A DNA stretch of 64,000 bases from Pocillopora verrucosa (GCF_036669915.1 NC_089320.1:11076233-11140232), one strand, 5' to 3'; positions 1 through 11,295 are shown, counted from the stretch's first letter. Program-made: numbers and translations. Notes: generated by a model not told the origin, from the letters alone.

Positions 1-549
1 TTTTTGTGCTCCCAAAGAGACAATAAAAGAAGCCACAAAGACCAATGTGAATGCCAAGAGGTCAGGAAAGCTTCCGAGGCCAGAAACATTCCATGTGGCT
101 ATATCGTTCATAAAGAACTTGAATATATAACCCTGAGCAAATGAGTTGATATACTCGCTGCAGGCGCGCGCCAGGCTTGCAGCAGCGATGACATATTCTA
201 GAATCATGTTCCAACCGACAACGAACGCCCAAAACTCTCCAACAGTCGCATACGAGTACATGTATGCGGAGCCGGCCTTGGGAATACGGCATCCAAACTC
301 CGCGTAACAAATCCCAGACAAAGCGGCAGCAACAGCAGCGATGAAAAATGAAATAATAACAGCAGGCCCAGCGATGTCACGAGCTAATTCCCCTGTGACC
401 ACGTACAGGCCAGCACCTAACACACAGCCCACACCTAAAAAAGTGAGATCTAAGATTGTAAGGCATCTTTTAAGGCGGCTCTCCGATAGCCAGTCTTCTG
501 TAGGCTTTATACGTGTTAAGTTGTCACACACTTTGGAGCAGCTGTTCAT
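1..549 (-). CDS. SLC7A-type cationic amino acid transporter, copy 1, first exon (cut by window edge)
   Basis: This is the N-terminal part of a second copy of the transporter gene at 40,175-43,225. It aligns base for base with 42,677-43,225 (constant offset 42,676, no net indels), so the frame stays open from the ATG at 549-547 to the left edge. The first membrane segment with GAGLYVVTG and the VGWNMILEY segment are encoded. A few substitutions change residues; for example, TTSDL in copy 2 reads TILDL here. The remaining exons lie outside the window, so whether this copy is functional cannot be judged. By family it should be a multi-pass plasma-membrane carrier of basic amino acids. Confidence 0.8.
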   Translation of the reverse strand, partial: MNSCSKVCDNLTRIKPTEDWLSESRLKRCLTILDLTFLGVGCVLGAGLYVVTGELARDIAGPAVIISFFIAAVAAALSGICYAEFGCRIPKAGSAYMYSYATVGEFWAFVVGWNMILEYVIAAASLARACSEYINSFAQGYIFKFFMNDIATWNVSGLGSFPDLLAFTLVFVASFIVSLGAQK

Positions 550-566
550 CGCTGTCAAAATACAAA

Positions 567-1322
567 AAAAAATGTTTCATAGAACAGTTACTTTCGATAC
601 ATTAGTGCGAGAGTGTGTATTTTTTATTCAATATTAATCCTTTTTGTACTTCACCAGTTACAGACTTCCAGCGACAAGAGGAAAAGAGAGGGATGGAAGG
701 GATGGAAGTTCTCTTACTTTTTCGCTTGCTTTAATTTCCTCGCTTGACTAGGGAAGGAAAGGAAATTTCCTACGACATTCAAATTTATGAGATTTTCTGT
801 TGCCTTCCACATCTATCATTTATAAATGTTTTTCAATATTCATGCATAATTACACGGTATCTCATTATCGAGGTGTCTGCTGATAATAAAAGAGGCGGTG
901 AAAAGTTGAGTGTTTTTCTCAAGCTATGATGCGTGTCACACAATTTGCCTTTGTAACCTTTGGTTGAGTTAAAATTAGCCTATAACAAAGGCTTTCCAAC
1001 TAATCGGTTAGGGTCAAAGCGTAGCCTTGCGTTATTTCCTGTGTTAAGGTAATCTTGAAAACAGAGGGCAAGTTTGAAAGAGCTAAGCTTTACTGAAATA
1101 CATCAAGTAAGGGAGAGGTGTTCTGATTCCAAATTGAAATTTAAAAATTATTTGATGCTGGCGATGAAATTTTGAACCAGCTATGAATATATGCGCGGCT
1201 TGCGTGTTTTTAAGCGCATATATCATATATATTTATATCAGTCCGTCAGGGAAAAAAACAAAAGAAACAACGAAAAAAACAAAATGAAGACAACATAATT
1301 GATTGAGTGAGCCTGTGTACAG
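567..1322. other. non-coding upstream flank of transporter copy 1, duplicated at 43,243-44,010
   Basis: No convincing gene. The stretch aligns with the upstream flank of the copy-2 transporter, with scattered substitutions and small indels. It presumably holds the 5' UTR and promoter. Similarity stops at about 1,322, where copy 1 carries inserted sequence that copy 2 lacks. Confidence 0.7.
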
Positions 1323-1584
1323 GAAAGCCTAGATGTGCGCGTCTGCTTGCCTTTTATTTTCTCAATACAAACGTGTCCAATGAAATAAAGAGTAAACGAA
1401 AAGGGGGGGGGGAATGATTTAGATTCAGTGTAAAATCCTAATAATCTGCTTTTGAATGTAATCAAGAAGGTGAATCTCCCCCTTTCGAGCTCCGAACACG
1501 ATCTTCCTGGATGTCTCACTTTTTAGTGGTTTTATTGTTTGGCGAATAAATAAAAGGGTGTGGTATTTCGCTGTGATTCCCTGT
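1323..1584. other. start of copy-1-specific insertion, no gene seen
   Basis: Sequence absent from copy 2, lying between the duplication breakpoint and the first recognisable reverse transcriptase codons. It includes a poly-G run near 1,404. It may be 5' sequence of the retrotransposon or an older insertion. Confidence 0.4.
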
Positions 1585-3381
1585 ACCTAAAGAACATAAC
1601 TTTGGACACGAATTCAGTACACATCCCAGCATTCGAGCAACTGCGGAGGAAAACAGAAGAAAGAACGCCATACATAATTTTAATTTTAAATACACCAATA
1701 AGAACCAGTCTGAAAAACTACTACTAAACATCAACGCACGCAAGGCCTGCGGCCACGACACCATAACTCCGCGGCTTCTTAAGGAATCCGCTTCTGTGAT
1801 ATCTGGTCCACTAGCAGAGTTGATGAATGAATCGATCAAACAATGTAAATATCCTTCTCGATGGAGAATGGGGCAGGTAACACCTCTTTTCAAGAAAAAT
1901 AATGAATTTGAGTAAAGAAAATTATCGACCAGTTACTGTTTTACCGGCCCTAAATAATGTTTTTGAGAAACTTCTTGCTTCTCAATTAGACCAGTTCTAC
2001 ACTGAACTATTGTCTGAGTACATCTCAGCGTATAGGAGACACTATAGCTGCGAAAATCCGCGTTAATGAGGTTAACAGAAGATTGGAAGCGTAGTCTGGA
2101 TAACAAACAAATTGTTGCAGTGATATCAATGGATTTATCTAAGGCTTTTGACACCATACCGCATGGACTTTTGCTGGCTAAGCTGAAGGCTTATGGTGTC
2201 AACAGTAGAAGTTGTATGCTTCTTAAAGATTACTTACATGGTAGGATGCAACGGGTGGAAGTAGGTGATACAAGCTCTGATTGGCAGGAAGTCAGGCGAG
2301 GAGTACCTCAAGGCAGTGTTCTTATACCATTTTTTTAAAAACATTTTTATAAATGATTTATTCCTAAAAATTAAAACTTTACAATTAAATATGTATGCAG
2401 ATGATGGTCAACTCTACACTGCCGATACGGATCCGGTATCTTTGGAAAGGCGTATCTCGCGTGAGGTAAGCTCAGCAAATGCCTGGTATGAGGTCAATGG
2501 AATTATAGCAAATCCCAGCAAACACTAAGGGATGATACTAGGAAAAACTGATCATCAGTTTAATTTCTCAGTAAATGACTCTGGAACTTTTTGGCGTTAC
2601 AATTGATAAAGATCTTACGTTTAAGCAACATGTGTCCTCTATATGTAAAAAGGTAAACAATCAGTTTAGCGTTATGACAAGGTTCGGCAAACTGATGTCT
2701 TCTGAAACCATGCTACGTCTTTATGAGGCATTTACACTTCCTCACTTTTATTATTGTTCTATGGTGTGGCATTTCTCTAGTAAACAAGATTCTGATAAAT
2801 TGGATCTTTTAAACAAACGTATTCTTCGATTTCTTTCCAAGGATTTAACTCTGAATACAATAATTTACTTAAAAGGGCAGGAACTATAAACCTTAAGGAC
2901 AAGCGTTTACAAAACATGATTCTTACTATTTTTAAATGTCTTCATTTTTCTGATTATCCAAGATATTTAAAAGATATGTTTCGCTTGCGCTCTAGCACCT
3001 ATTTTTTAAGAGGACATAATATACTCTGTTTGCCTAAACCACTGACCACTTCTTATGGTGTCAATTCCTTTAGTTATTTGGCTGCAACATCTTGGAATTC
3101 TCTTCCTGACTATCACCGCCCTATTTCTGATTTTACTTCTTTTCGACGACTGTTATCTACTGGGTACAATAATTTACTTAAAAGGGCAGGAACTGCAAAC
3201 CTTTCTACATCAAGATGATTTCTAGTTAGTTGTCTAGCTAGTTAGTTATCTTATTTGTTATAGAATTAATCTTTTTATTATAATTATTTATTAATGAAGT
3301 TGCTCGAAGAGATTAGCACCCAAGTGCTGCACTGTAAATTCGAGGGTAAATAAAGTTTATTGATTGATTGATTGATTGAGT
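1585..3381 (+). mobile_element. 5'-truncated, decayed non-LTR retrotransposon (reverse transcriptase)
   Basis: Pieces of one reverse transcriptase are read across several plus-strand frames. In order they are a finger region with KACGHDTITPRLL (about 1,745-1,790), SKENYRPVTVLPALN (about 1,910), the DLSKAFDTIPH motif A (about 2,135), RRGVPQGSVL (about 2,300), the YADD catalytic box (about 2,395), and a thumb and C-terminal part to 3,218. Frameshifts near 1,910, 2,060, 2,330 and 2,530 make it a dead copy. The 3' end is a short run of the tetramer TTGA (about 3,358-3,381), the microsatellite tail usual for CR1/L2-like LINEs. The endonuclease and ORF1 are missing, so it was probably 5'-truncated at insertion. 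The clade assignment within non-LTR elements is inference. Confidence 0.85.
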
Positions 3382-3860
3382 GCGGCAAGGTTTACATCGG
3401 AGAGACTGGAAGACTTATGCAAGACATAATTAAGGAGCACGACCGAGACATTCGACTCGCCCGTACAACACCTGGCACAAGCCACTCTGGAACGAAGTAA
3501 AGTCTATTGATCGTGACCCTTATTACTACACGCACAGGGTCAAAGAGGCAATTCATATAAGACTTCACCCTAACAACATCAACAGGGATAGTGGAATAGA
3601 AATTCCAGAAGCGTGGATGCCCACGATAAAAAAAAACAAAACAAAAACAGGAGAGCCGTGCGACAGCGGACCGCCGAGGGAGCAAATCACTGAGTGAACA
3701 GCAAGGATCGAAATGCACCAATCAGAGCTGTTGAAAAAACAACTAATCACAGCAGAGCATCATGCTTTATAAGATCACGCATGACCAGTCGACCTCATCG
3801 CCTGAAGAAGACTAGCAGTAGGCAGTCGAAACGTGAGACAAACGAAAAGACAAACGAAAA
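3382..3860 (+). mobile_element. Penelope-like element fragment: C-terminal GIY-YIG endonuclease and 3' tail
   Basis: Directly after the LINE tail the plus strand reads CGKVYIGETGRLM, the GIY-YIG core. After frameshifts come PLWNEVKSIDRDPYYY, RVKEAIHIRLHP and NNINRDSGIEIPEAWMP. This matches the conserved layout of the GIY-YIG endonuclease at the end of Penelope-like retroelements. The reverse transcriptase is absent. The tail includes CTGAAGAAGACTAGCAG near 3,800, which I take as the element's 3' region (inference). Several frame breaks make it a fossil. Confidence 0.7.
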
Positions 3861-5606
3861 ACTTAGCTTTCATTTAAGAAGCTTCTTGATGAAGTTTTTC
3901 AATAATTTCCATAAAGGAGATATAGATAAAGATTACCAGAAAAGCTTAAAAGGTTTGACTTCGGTTCTAAATCTATAGTATTCATATTCATTTTATATTA
4001 ATATAATATAAATTTGCCATCTCATTTTCAAACCCTTTGTTTAAAATGCTTATCATTATTTAACTGTAACGCACATGTAAAAACCTTCTTGATGTTGCTT
4101 AGTAAAACAGGTTCTCCTATTTTGGGGTATTAGAAAAGGGAATTTTTGCGAGCACTTTCACTGTATCTTAAATTGTAAATTTTCTTTATTATTTGTATAT
4201 CCAATCTACTAAAGAAAATCAACGTTGCTTACAGGTTGATTTGCTATCAGTTTATGACAAATGAAGGAAATGAATACGACAACACTGTGTGTTTCTGATT
4301 GGCATTTCGTGATGCAATATTTTCAGTGTAGAACTTCTACAAGCGGATTCAGTTGGGTGATCTTAAATAAACTTATCCCCAGAGGATCCTTAAATATTTC
4401 GCACTTTATGATTTCATAACCGATTTAAAACAGATGTTTAGGTGTCATGAAAAGCGAAGGATACAGCATCTTCGGGAAATTTTTCACATCAAACCCACTG
4501 GATCCACATTTCCTTACCGTTATACATTTTCTTGTGATGTGCGCCGACTCTGCGTGAATCATTTGCTTCGTGAACTGAATTCGGCAGTCGTTTTACCCCG
4601 CCAGCAATAAAGACGACATACTTTTTAAATAATGATAATAAGCTCAAAACACTTATTCACTGGGTCACCTAAGCAACTTAAGTGAGTATGTAGTATTTAG
4701 GTATGGGATGCAAACAGACATATCGGCATAGCCAAAACACAACTGAATAAAGAAGCAGTAAATTAGGAAGGGTTGTTTTATATAGCGACCACTAATTGGC
4801 TAACTCACCCTTAAGCACTGTTTTATACTTTACTGACAAGAAGATAAATATTGATGAGCGAATTACAGCGAAATTTTTCTTTCCATACTTGTGACCCAAG
4901 AATCAATTTTCGTTAGCTGCACACGATTACTTAGTTTAGAAGAAAATTGGTAATCAAAAACCCCTATTGCGGTTGCTGTAATTAATGTTACAAGACGGAG
5001 TAACCTTCTGTGTCAAATGCCTTTCTAAGTAAAACAATTTTATGCTACAACTTTTCTTTACCTTTTTCCAATTTCAATAACACTCCTTGTTTGAAATAAT
5101 GGAATTTCAACTTAAGCCACTCGTCTGCATGAATTAGTATAATGTTCAGGGTAGTTGACTGTGAGTTGAAATTCCCCCGCAATACAAGTCTCGCTTTGCA
5201 AAAATGTAATTTCAGAGAATAAGCGCACTTTTCAGACAATCAATTCTTAAATCGTGCTAAAAATCTTGTAGATTCTATGTCCAACTTTAAGTACACAGCT
5301 TTCAATCAAATGCTTCGTGAATCTTCTCAACGCTCCAATTATTTCGAATGCTCATGTTTACAGTTAAATTTTCCTTTTTCAAACTTCGAAAGTCTCGGAA
5401 GTAAGGAGGGTTGAGACACTAAACTTACCTTCTCTCAGCAGAAGAGATCCTCTGTCAAGTTTTTAAAAAGCGACCGTTAATGTTTCAATAAAGCGAGCAG
5501 AAGTTCACTGAAAGCCCGCCCGTTCTAGTCCACTGGCTATCATGTAATTAGCAAAAACGGGAGTATAACATCAAACACAGAATATATTATCGTGTGTAGC
5601 GAAGCA
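3861..5606. other. no gene; end of insertion, then duplicated non-coding flank
   Basis: From 3,861 to about 4,686 the sequence is AT-rich and copy-1-specific, and I recognise nothing in it. From 4,687 to 5,606 it aligns again with copy 2 (about 44,011-44,635), so the 1,323-4,686 block behaves as an insertion of about 3.36 kb into the duplicated backbone. After 5,606 the copies diverge. Confidence 0.6.
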
Positions 5607-5806
5607 TTAAACAAAACATGACAACACAGATCACGGTACATGTAGTCACAAACGTCTTTCACGTACCATATCTTTTAAATCCTTTCTAAGCAAACCGAAG
5701 CGATACAAAGCGAAACGGAGGGTTACGAAGGGTAAAGACGATTGTGACTAAAATAAACCCAGCAAATGCGCTCACCTTAAACAGAAGCTGAACAATCGAA
5801 CCATTT

Positions 5807-5887
5807 GAATAAGAAAGCAGTCTTCGCAGTAATGAACGCTACTTGAGCAGTGAAAAAAATTCAGGCCTGTACGGGATTTGCGATACC
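5807..5887 (-). repeat. tRNA-derived SINE-like repeat, left part, interrupted by foldback element
   Basis: Read on the minus strand, this half holds the acceptor/T-arm side of a tRNA-like unit (GTACAGGCCTGAA and part of the TTCGA-type box) joined to an outer segment, CGCAGTAATGAACGCTACTT. The same outer segment recurs inverted at 9,100-9,140. The tRNA body is cut at GCGATACC. The other half, with the A box, resumes at 9,058. Confidence 0.6.
5880..5887. other. left target-site duplication of the foldback element
   Basis: GCGATACC immediately precedes the element start. The copy after the other end is GCAATACC at 9,058-9,065. That is 8 bp with one mismatch. Confidence 0.6.
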
Positions 5888-5954
5888 GGGTAGTCTCTCA
5901 TATACCGGGTTCTAAAATAACTAATAATTAACAGATAGGTGTAGCAGAAGGGTA

Positions 5955-6440
5955 AGTGAGTGGGTACAGAGGATCAGTGAACAGTGGACACAGAGGACCA
6001 GAGGAACAGAGGGCACAGAGAATTAGTAGTACAGTGGAAAAGTAGGGAACAGAGGATCAGTGAACAATGAGCGTAAAGGACCAGAGGAACAGTGGATACA
6101 GAGGACCAGTGGAGCAGTGGGTAGAGAGGACCAGAGGAACAGTGGAACAGTGGGTACAGAGGACCAGTGGAACAGTGGGTACAGAGGACTAGAGGAACAG
6201 TGGGCACAGAGGACCAGTGGAACAGTGGGAACAAAGGACTAGAGGAACAGTGGGCACAGAGAACCAGTGGAACAGTGGGTACAGAGAACCAGTGGAACAG
6301 TGGGTACAGAGGACTAGTGGGTACAAAGGACCAGAGGAACAGTGGGTACAGAGGACCAGAGGAACAGTGAGACCAGAGGAATAGTGGGCACAGAGGACCA
6401 GTGGGTACAGAGGACCAGAGGAACAGAGGGTACAGAGGAA
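5955..6440 (+). repeat. minisatellite array, left arm of foldback element
   Basis: About 490 bp of head-to-tail variants of a unit of roughly 25 bp built from CAGAGGACCAGAGGAACAG and GTGGGTA. Units vary by substitution and by GAGG/GTGG alternation. The right arm is the same repeat family inverted. Frames that stay open through it encode repetitive peptides and are not genes. Confidence 0.9.
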
Positions 6441-7464
6441 CTTTTTAACAAATTCCCAGACAAGCACACACAGAAGGCTCGACTCTGCCAGGAACACCAT
6501 ATTGATCCAGAGGATGATAATATTGATTTGGCTTAAGTGACAGAACACAAAGCTTTTGTCTATTGTAAAACTGCTTTGCCATTCTTTACATGTAGTTTAG
6601 GATCTGAGAATTTGGTGGCCGATCAAACTCAATCCCTTAGTTGATAATTTGTGTGAATTTTGAATGCTTTGGTGTTGTGAGCATTCATATTACTCCCACG
6701 AGGAGTGAAAGGGTCAAATCATAAGGTTATGGAATACCTACTAGGTATACTACTGTGAGAGGGAACATTTATTACCCTCTGCTACCTTAGACAAAAATTT
6801 CTACTGAGAACTTATAGGCTCCTGTCGTAGCTTTGAATTCTCTCAGAGAAATCCTGGCTACAGATTGCAATGGCACATTCAAACAATAGAGATGAGTGTC
6901 ATAAAGTGGTCGTTCTATAAGAAGTTACCAGCTGATATAGATAAAGGACAATGTAACGATTCTAAAGTGTGTGAATTTGAAATATTCATGGAGAAAAGTA
7001 TGGTTTAAGTTCTGGTTAAGGATTTTGTTGTAAAAAAGAGAAAGTTTATGATTATTATATTATTTGGTTAGTAATGATGAATAGTTTTGTTTGTGGTCAA
7101 ATAAATTTCTTGTTAAGTGGAAAAGGTATGGCTAAGATGCTTTGACTGAGACAAAGGTGGCAGTTTGTAGCATCCTTATTGATTATATAATAAAACATAT
7201 TTTACAACAAGTCTGAAAAAACTTCAACACTTAAGCTTTAGGGGAATGTGATGCGGTAACTAGAGGAGCTTAATATTTTCCACATTTTGCAAAGGGAAAA
7301 AATTTTGCCCTACACCTACACTCAGCCTTTTGTACTTGTGACTGAAAGGAAAAAAAAAAAAAATATTCTGACAGTACAGAAACACAAGGTTCAGAGTTGG
7401 AAAATGATTCGCTACCTTATATGAGAAACTTTAAATGTAGCCATAGGATTTTAACAATTTTGGG
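6441..7464. other. unique core of the foldback element
   Basis: About 1 kb of non-repetitive sequence between the two arrays. A plus-strand frame leaving the left array continues through NKFPDKHTQKARLCQEHHID and stops at 6,536. After it comes AT-rich DNA with an AATAAA near 7,100 and a poly-A run near 7,350. This could be a captured last exon with its 3' UTR, or nothing. I recognise no domain. Confidence 0.4.
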
Positions 7465-8945
7465 TGTCTTCTGGCACTGTCCCACCTGGTGACTTCATGT
7501 CCTCTGTTCCCACTTTTTCTCTGGTCCTCTGTACCCACTGGTCCTCTGATCCCACTGTTCCTCCGGTCCTTTGTACCCACTGGTCCTCTGTACCCACTGG
7601 TCCTCTGTGCCCACTATTCCTCTGGTCCTCTGTTGCAACTGTTACTCTGGTCCTCTGTTCCCACTGTTCCTCTGAGCCTCTGTTACCACTGGTCTTCTGT
7701 TACTACTGTTCCGCTGGTCCTCTGTTCCCACTGTTCCTCTGATCCTCTGTACCCTCTGGTCCTCTGTACCCACTGGTCCTCCGTTCCCACTGTTCCTCTG
7801 GTCCTCTGGTCCTCTGGTCCTCTGGTCCTCTGGTCCTCTGTTCCACTGTTCTCCTGTTCCTCTGGTCCTCTGTACCCACTGGTCCTCTGGTCCTCTGTTC
7901 CCACTGTTTCTCTGGTCCTCTGTTCCTACTGGTCCTCTGTTCCTACCCTTCCTCTGGTCCTCTGTTCCCACTGTTCCTCTGGTCCTTTGTTCCCACTGTT
8001 CCTCTGGTCCTCTGTTCCCACTGTTCCTCTGGTCCTCAGTACCCACTTGTTGTCTGGTCCACTGTACCCACTGGTCCTCTGGTCTTTTGTTCCCAGTGTT
8101 CCTCTGGTCCTCTGTACCCACTGGTCGTCTGGTCCTCTGTACTCATTGGTCCTCTGTTCCCACTGTTCCTCTGATTCTCTGTACCCTCTGGTCCTCTGTA
8201 CCCACTGGTCCTCAGTTCCCACCGTTCCTCTGGTCCTTTGTTCCCACTGTTCCTCTGGTCCTCTGTTCCCACTGTTCCTCTGGTCCTCTGTACCCACTTG
8301 TTGTCTGGTCCTCTGTACCCACTGGTCCTCAGTTCCCACTGTTCCTCTGGTCCTTTGTTCCCACTGTTCCTCTGGTCCTCTGTTCCCACTGGTCCTCTGT
8401 TCTCAGTGTTCCTCTGGTCTTCTGTACCCACTGGTCCTCTGGTCCTTTGTACCCACTGGTCCTCTGGTCCTTTGTACCCACTGGTCCTCTGGTCCTCTGT
8501 ACCGAATGTTCCTCTGGTCCTTTGTACCCACTGGTCCTCTGGTCCTCTGTTCCCACTGTTCCTCTGGTCCTCTGTACCCACTGGTCCTCTGGTCCTCTGG
8601 TCCTCTATTCCCACTGTTTCCTCTGGTCCTCTGGGCCCACTGTTCTCTGGTCCTCTGGGACCACTGTTCCTCTGGTCCTCTGTAACACTAGTCCTTTGTT
8701 CTCACTGTTCCTCTGGTGTTCTCTTTCCACTGGTCCTCTGTACCAACTGGACCTCTCACCCACTGGTCCTTTGTGCCCACCGGTCCTCTGTTCCCACTAT
8801 TCCTCTGGTCCTCTGTATCCACTGGTCCTCTGTTCCCACTGTTCCTCTGGTCCTCTGTGCCCTCTGTTCCACTGGTCCTCTGTTCCCACAATTCCTCTGT
8901 TCCCACTGTTCCTCCGGTCCTCTGTATTCACTGGTCCCACTCACT
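7465..8945 (-). repeat. minisatellite array, right arm of foldback element
   Basis: About 1.48 kb of CTGGTCCTCTG-based repeats (for example CCCACTGTTCCTCTGGTCC), the reverse complement of the left-arm array. It is about three times longer than the left arm. Long open frames on both strands, up to about 400 codons, arise because the repeat lacks stop codons. The amino-acid content (runs of SSVPTVPLVLC or EDQRNSGNRG) is plainly repeat-driven. Confidence 0.9.
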
Positions 8946-8975
8946 ATACCCTTCTGCTACATCTATTAATTAATT

Positions 8976-9057
8976 ATTAGTTATTTCAGAACCCGGTATA
9001 TGAGAGACTACCTGCGATTATTAGTTATTTCAGAACCCGGTATATGAGAGACTACCC
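8976..9057. repeat. tandem duplication of the foldback element's right terminus
   Basis: The terminal segment from TTAGTTATTTCAGAACCC to GAGAGACTACC occurs twice in a row, separated by TGCGATTA. The left end has only one copy. The spacer TGCGAT resembles the start of the flanking target site, as if one terminus had inserted beside another. Confidence 0.7.
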
Positions 9058-9140
9058 GCAATACCAGTGCAGCGCTCTACCAACTGAGTTAACAAGCCCT
9101 GCTCAAGTAACGTTCATTACTGCGAAGATCTCTTTCTTAT
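9058..9140 (-). repeat. tRNA-derived SINE-like repeat, right part
   Basis: On the minus strand this reads TTAACTCAGTTGGTAGAGCG, a recognisable pol III A box of a tRNA-like unit, preceded by an outer segment that is the inverse of the one at 5,807-5,850. With the left part it makes one tRNA-derived unit split by the foldback element. It is not a functional tRNA gene. Confidence 0.6.
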
Positions 9141-9235
9141 TTGCGTCTTTATCCGCATTTCAAATATATGACTTTCATATATTCGCAGTCGTTTAATCGA
9201 AACATTGTTTGCCATTGCAAAATATACAATATGCA

Positions 9236-11295
9236 AAATACAACCTAACGCAAGAAAGAAAAGAAGCTCAAAATGCAAGTCTAATTGACAATAGCTCTCC
9301 TGAAAGAAAAAATCTAAACCTATCAAGAAGCAAAAAACACAGGCAAAGATTAAAGTGAGCTTAATCCTAACACCGACATTACAAGGGACAATGTTCTGAT
9401 AATAAACTAATTGAAAATGGATGAATGGATGCTTTTGGTTCACATACTTTATTACTCGCCTTTGCTCCTCTCTGTTCTTAACAATTAATATAAAACAATC
9501 CTTCCTTTTCCAGGACTATGTCTGTCACCGAATGATGAGTTTTTGACTGGAGGGGGCCTGGAGGGAGGGGGATAATGGTGTAATTATCGCATCCTGCTTA
9601 AAGCCAGTGTGATACAGTCAGAATTCCCCCCAACTGCCACAGACAGAGACAGAGAAAAGTACAAAGAAAAGTGGCCGTTAAGAGAGGTTTGGGTGTAAGA
9701 TGATACAACACAATTTTTCAAAGGTTAAAATATTTATCTTCCACCGAGTGCTAAGAGGAGGAACGTGAACAAAACAAAACTAACAAGGTGCAGCAAGAGG
9801 TTATAAACTTTTATAATCTCTTGGGTGCAGTGAGTCTGTATATTTTTTTTTCAGTATCATAGACTTTTTACTGTAGTTGTAGTAAACTGTCCAAGATAGC
9901 CTCCTCGACGGTTTTGTCAGACGTTTCTTTTACACCGTCGATTACGTGGTCGGTGTAAAGAGATAATTCAGGCACTTGGGACTCAAATTGCTGGCCTTTA
10001 CTGGAGAAAGGGGCCGTCGGTACATGTTCAACTGCAATAACGATTGTTTTCCGGTGATTTTAACAACCTCTATTAGTATTTTAAGCCGTAAGAATAACAA
10101 AGGCGTCCGAAACGAAATGGCGATGAAACCTGATGAAAAAACCATTGAGGCCTATAAAGTTAGGTTCTCCTCACAAAGAAAAAAAATAAAATAAAGGACA
10201 TTAATTTGAGACAAAATACTAACTGCACTCATATTGTACTCACTCCTGAGAAATACTACCGCCTCAGAAATATTATTCATGTCTCTGGGCGGAATTGTAA
10301 TACGTTCAACAACTGGCAAAGTTTGAGTAATTTCAACACGATGCATTGTTCTTATCTGTAACTGTGTTCTCCCCCAAAACCTCACGAGAGGAGGACCATT
10401 TCTACAACTAAGAGAAAAAAGGAAAAATTTACACATGAAAAAAAGAAATGAAACTATTCCCCGTCTGGTTTGTCCCTTGGAAATCTTCCTTAATCCTTAA
10501 AATCATGTTATAATTCCACAGTATATCAGTTAAGTATAATACCGTCAAGCTGGTCAAAGGCTAGGACGAAAGGAAAAGAGGAGAAGTTGACCCATTAAAC
10601 TGTAAGAGTGACCAGCGTCTAACCTCAATCATTCAAAATGATCGTGAGAATAAGGAAATGATCGCCAAACTAAGAGGCTCCGATTGTTAAAAGAATTCTC
10701 CTTGTCAGTACCAAAGGAAACGACAGAGAAGAGCATCGAGACTAAAGATACTGAATTATGGGTGTAAAATGTTTCCGTGGACAAGTCTGGATTTATTTTT
10801 GAGCCTTAAAATTATAAACTAATTCTACACCTTTGTAGGGTAATCACTAAAGGAAGAAGCTTACATGCACTTTTCAGGCCTTTGGTGCAGAAAAAAAGGG
10901 AACTGAACACAGTTATTACTTTCCAACAACAATTCACACATCAGAGCGTCACGTTTAACTTAAGTGATAAAAATCTTACGTGAGTTGTCTTAACCTCTTG
11001 AGCTAGTTTTGTACGTTTTGACTGGCTATGTGGTTTAGGGCAAGATCCAAGCTGGTTGTACTAGATTTTGTAGTTTAACATTGCCATGCTGGTAATCTTA
11101 AAAGCTCGTACGCGTAAATGTTTATACAATAACGCTTAAAGAATGCGTATTTCTCCGTTCGAGGAACGTCTTACTAAAAGTCGCTTAATTCATTTTAGAT
11201 TTGAAGCGGGATCATCCCCTCAGTATTTGAAGAACGTTTTACTAAAGAGAACGCTTTCACTTTGTAAGGTTATTTGAGCGCTGCCTAACTTAAAT
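9236..11295. other. duplicated non-coding segment of copy 1
   Basis: 9,236-10,395 aligns with 45,650-46,757, and 10,426-11,295 aligns with 61,558-62,337. The join in copy 1 near 10,400 marks the empty site where copy 2 carries about 14.5 kb of transposons. No gene seen on either strand. Confidence 0.65.

Larger units (their letters stand above)
5888..9057. mobile_element. foldback-type DNA transposon with minisatellite arms (about 3.17 kb)
   Basis: Both ends carry the same inverted terminus. The left begins GGGTAGTCTCTCATATACC and the right ends with its reverse complement. Inside the termini each arm continues with an array of short tandem repeats in opposite orientations (5,955-6,440 and 7,465-8,945), around a unique core of about 1 kb. 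The element is flanked by an 8-bp near-perfect duplication and splits a tRNA-derived repeat. Long terminal inverted repeats built from tandem repeats are the hallmark of foldback elements (Drosophila FB, sea urchin TU). The copy-2 backbone lacks it. I see no transposase, so it is probably non-autonomous. Confidence 0.7.

Noticed and set aside
62..310. 82-codon minus-strand frame, with a near-identical one at 42,738-42,986
   Set aside because: It is an alternative frame inside the transporter exon, conserved between copies only because the DNA is duplicated.
7489..8685. 398-codon open frame, plus others on both strands at 5,974-6,548 and 7,464-8,980
   Set aside because: They lie wholly inside minisatellite arrays lacking stop codons. 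The peptides are periodic, several frames and both strands are open at once, and no start or splice context exists.
5955..8945. CRISPR-like repeat pattern
   Set aside because: The units are contiguous tandem variants without unique spacers and the genome is eukaryotic.
9058..9140. Functional tRNA gene
   Set aside because: Only the A-box side is here. The other half is 3.2 kb away beyond the foldback element, so no cloverleaf can form.
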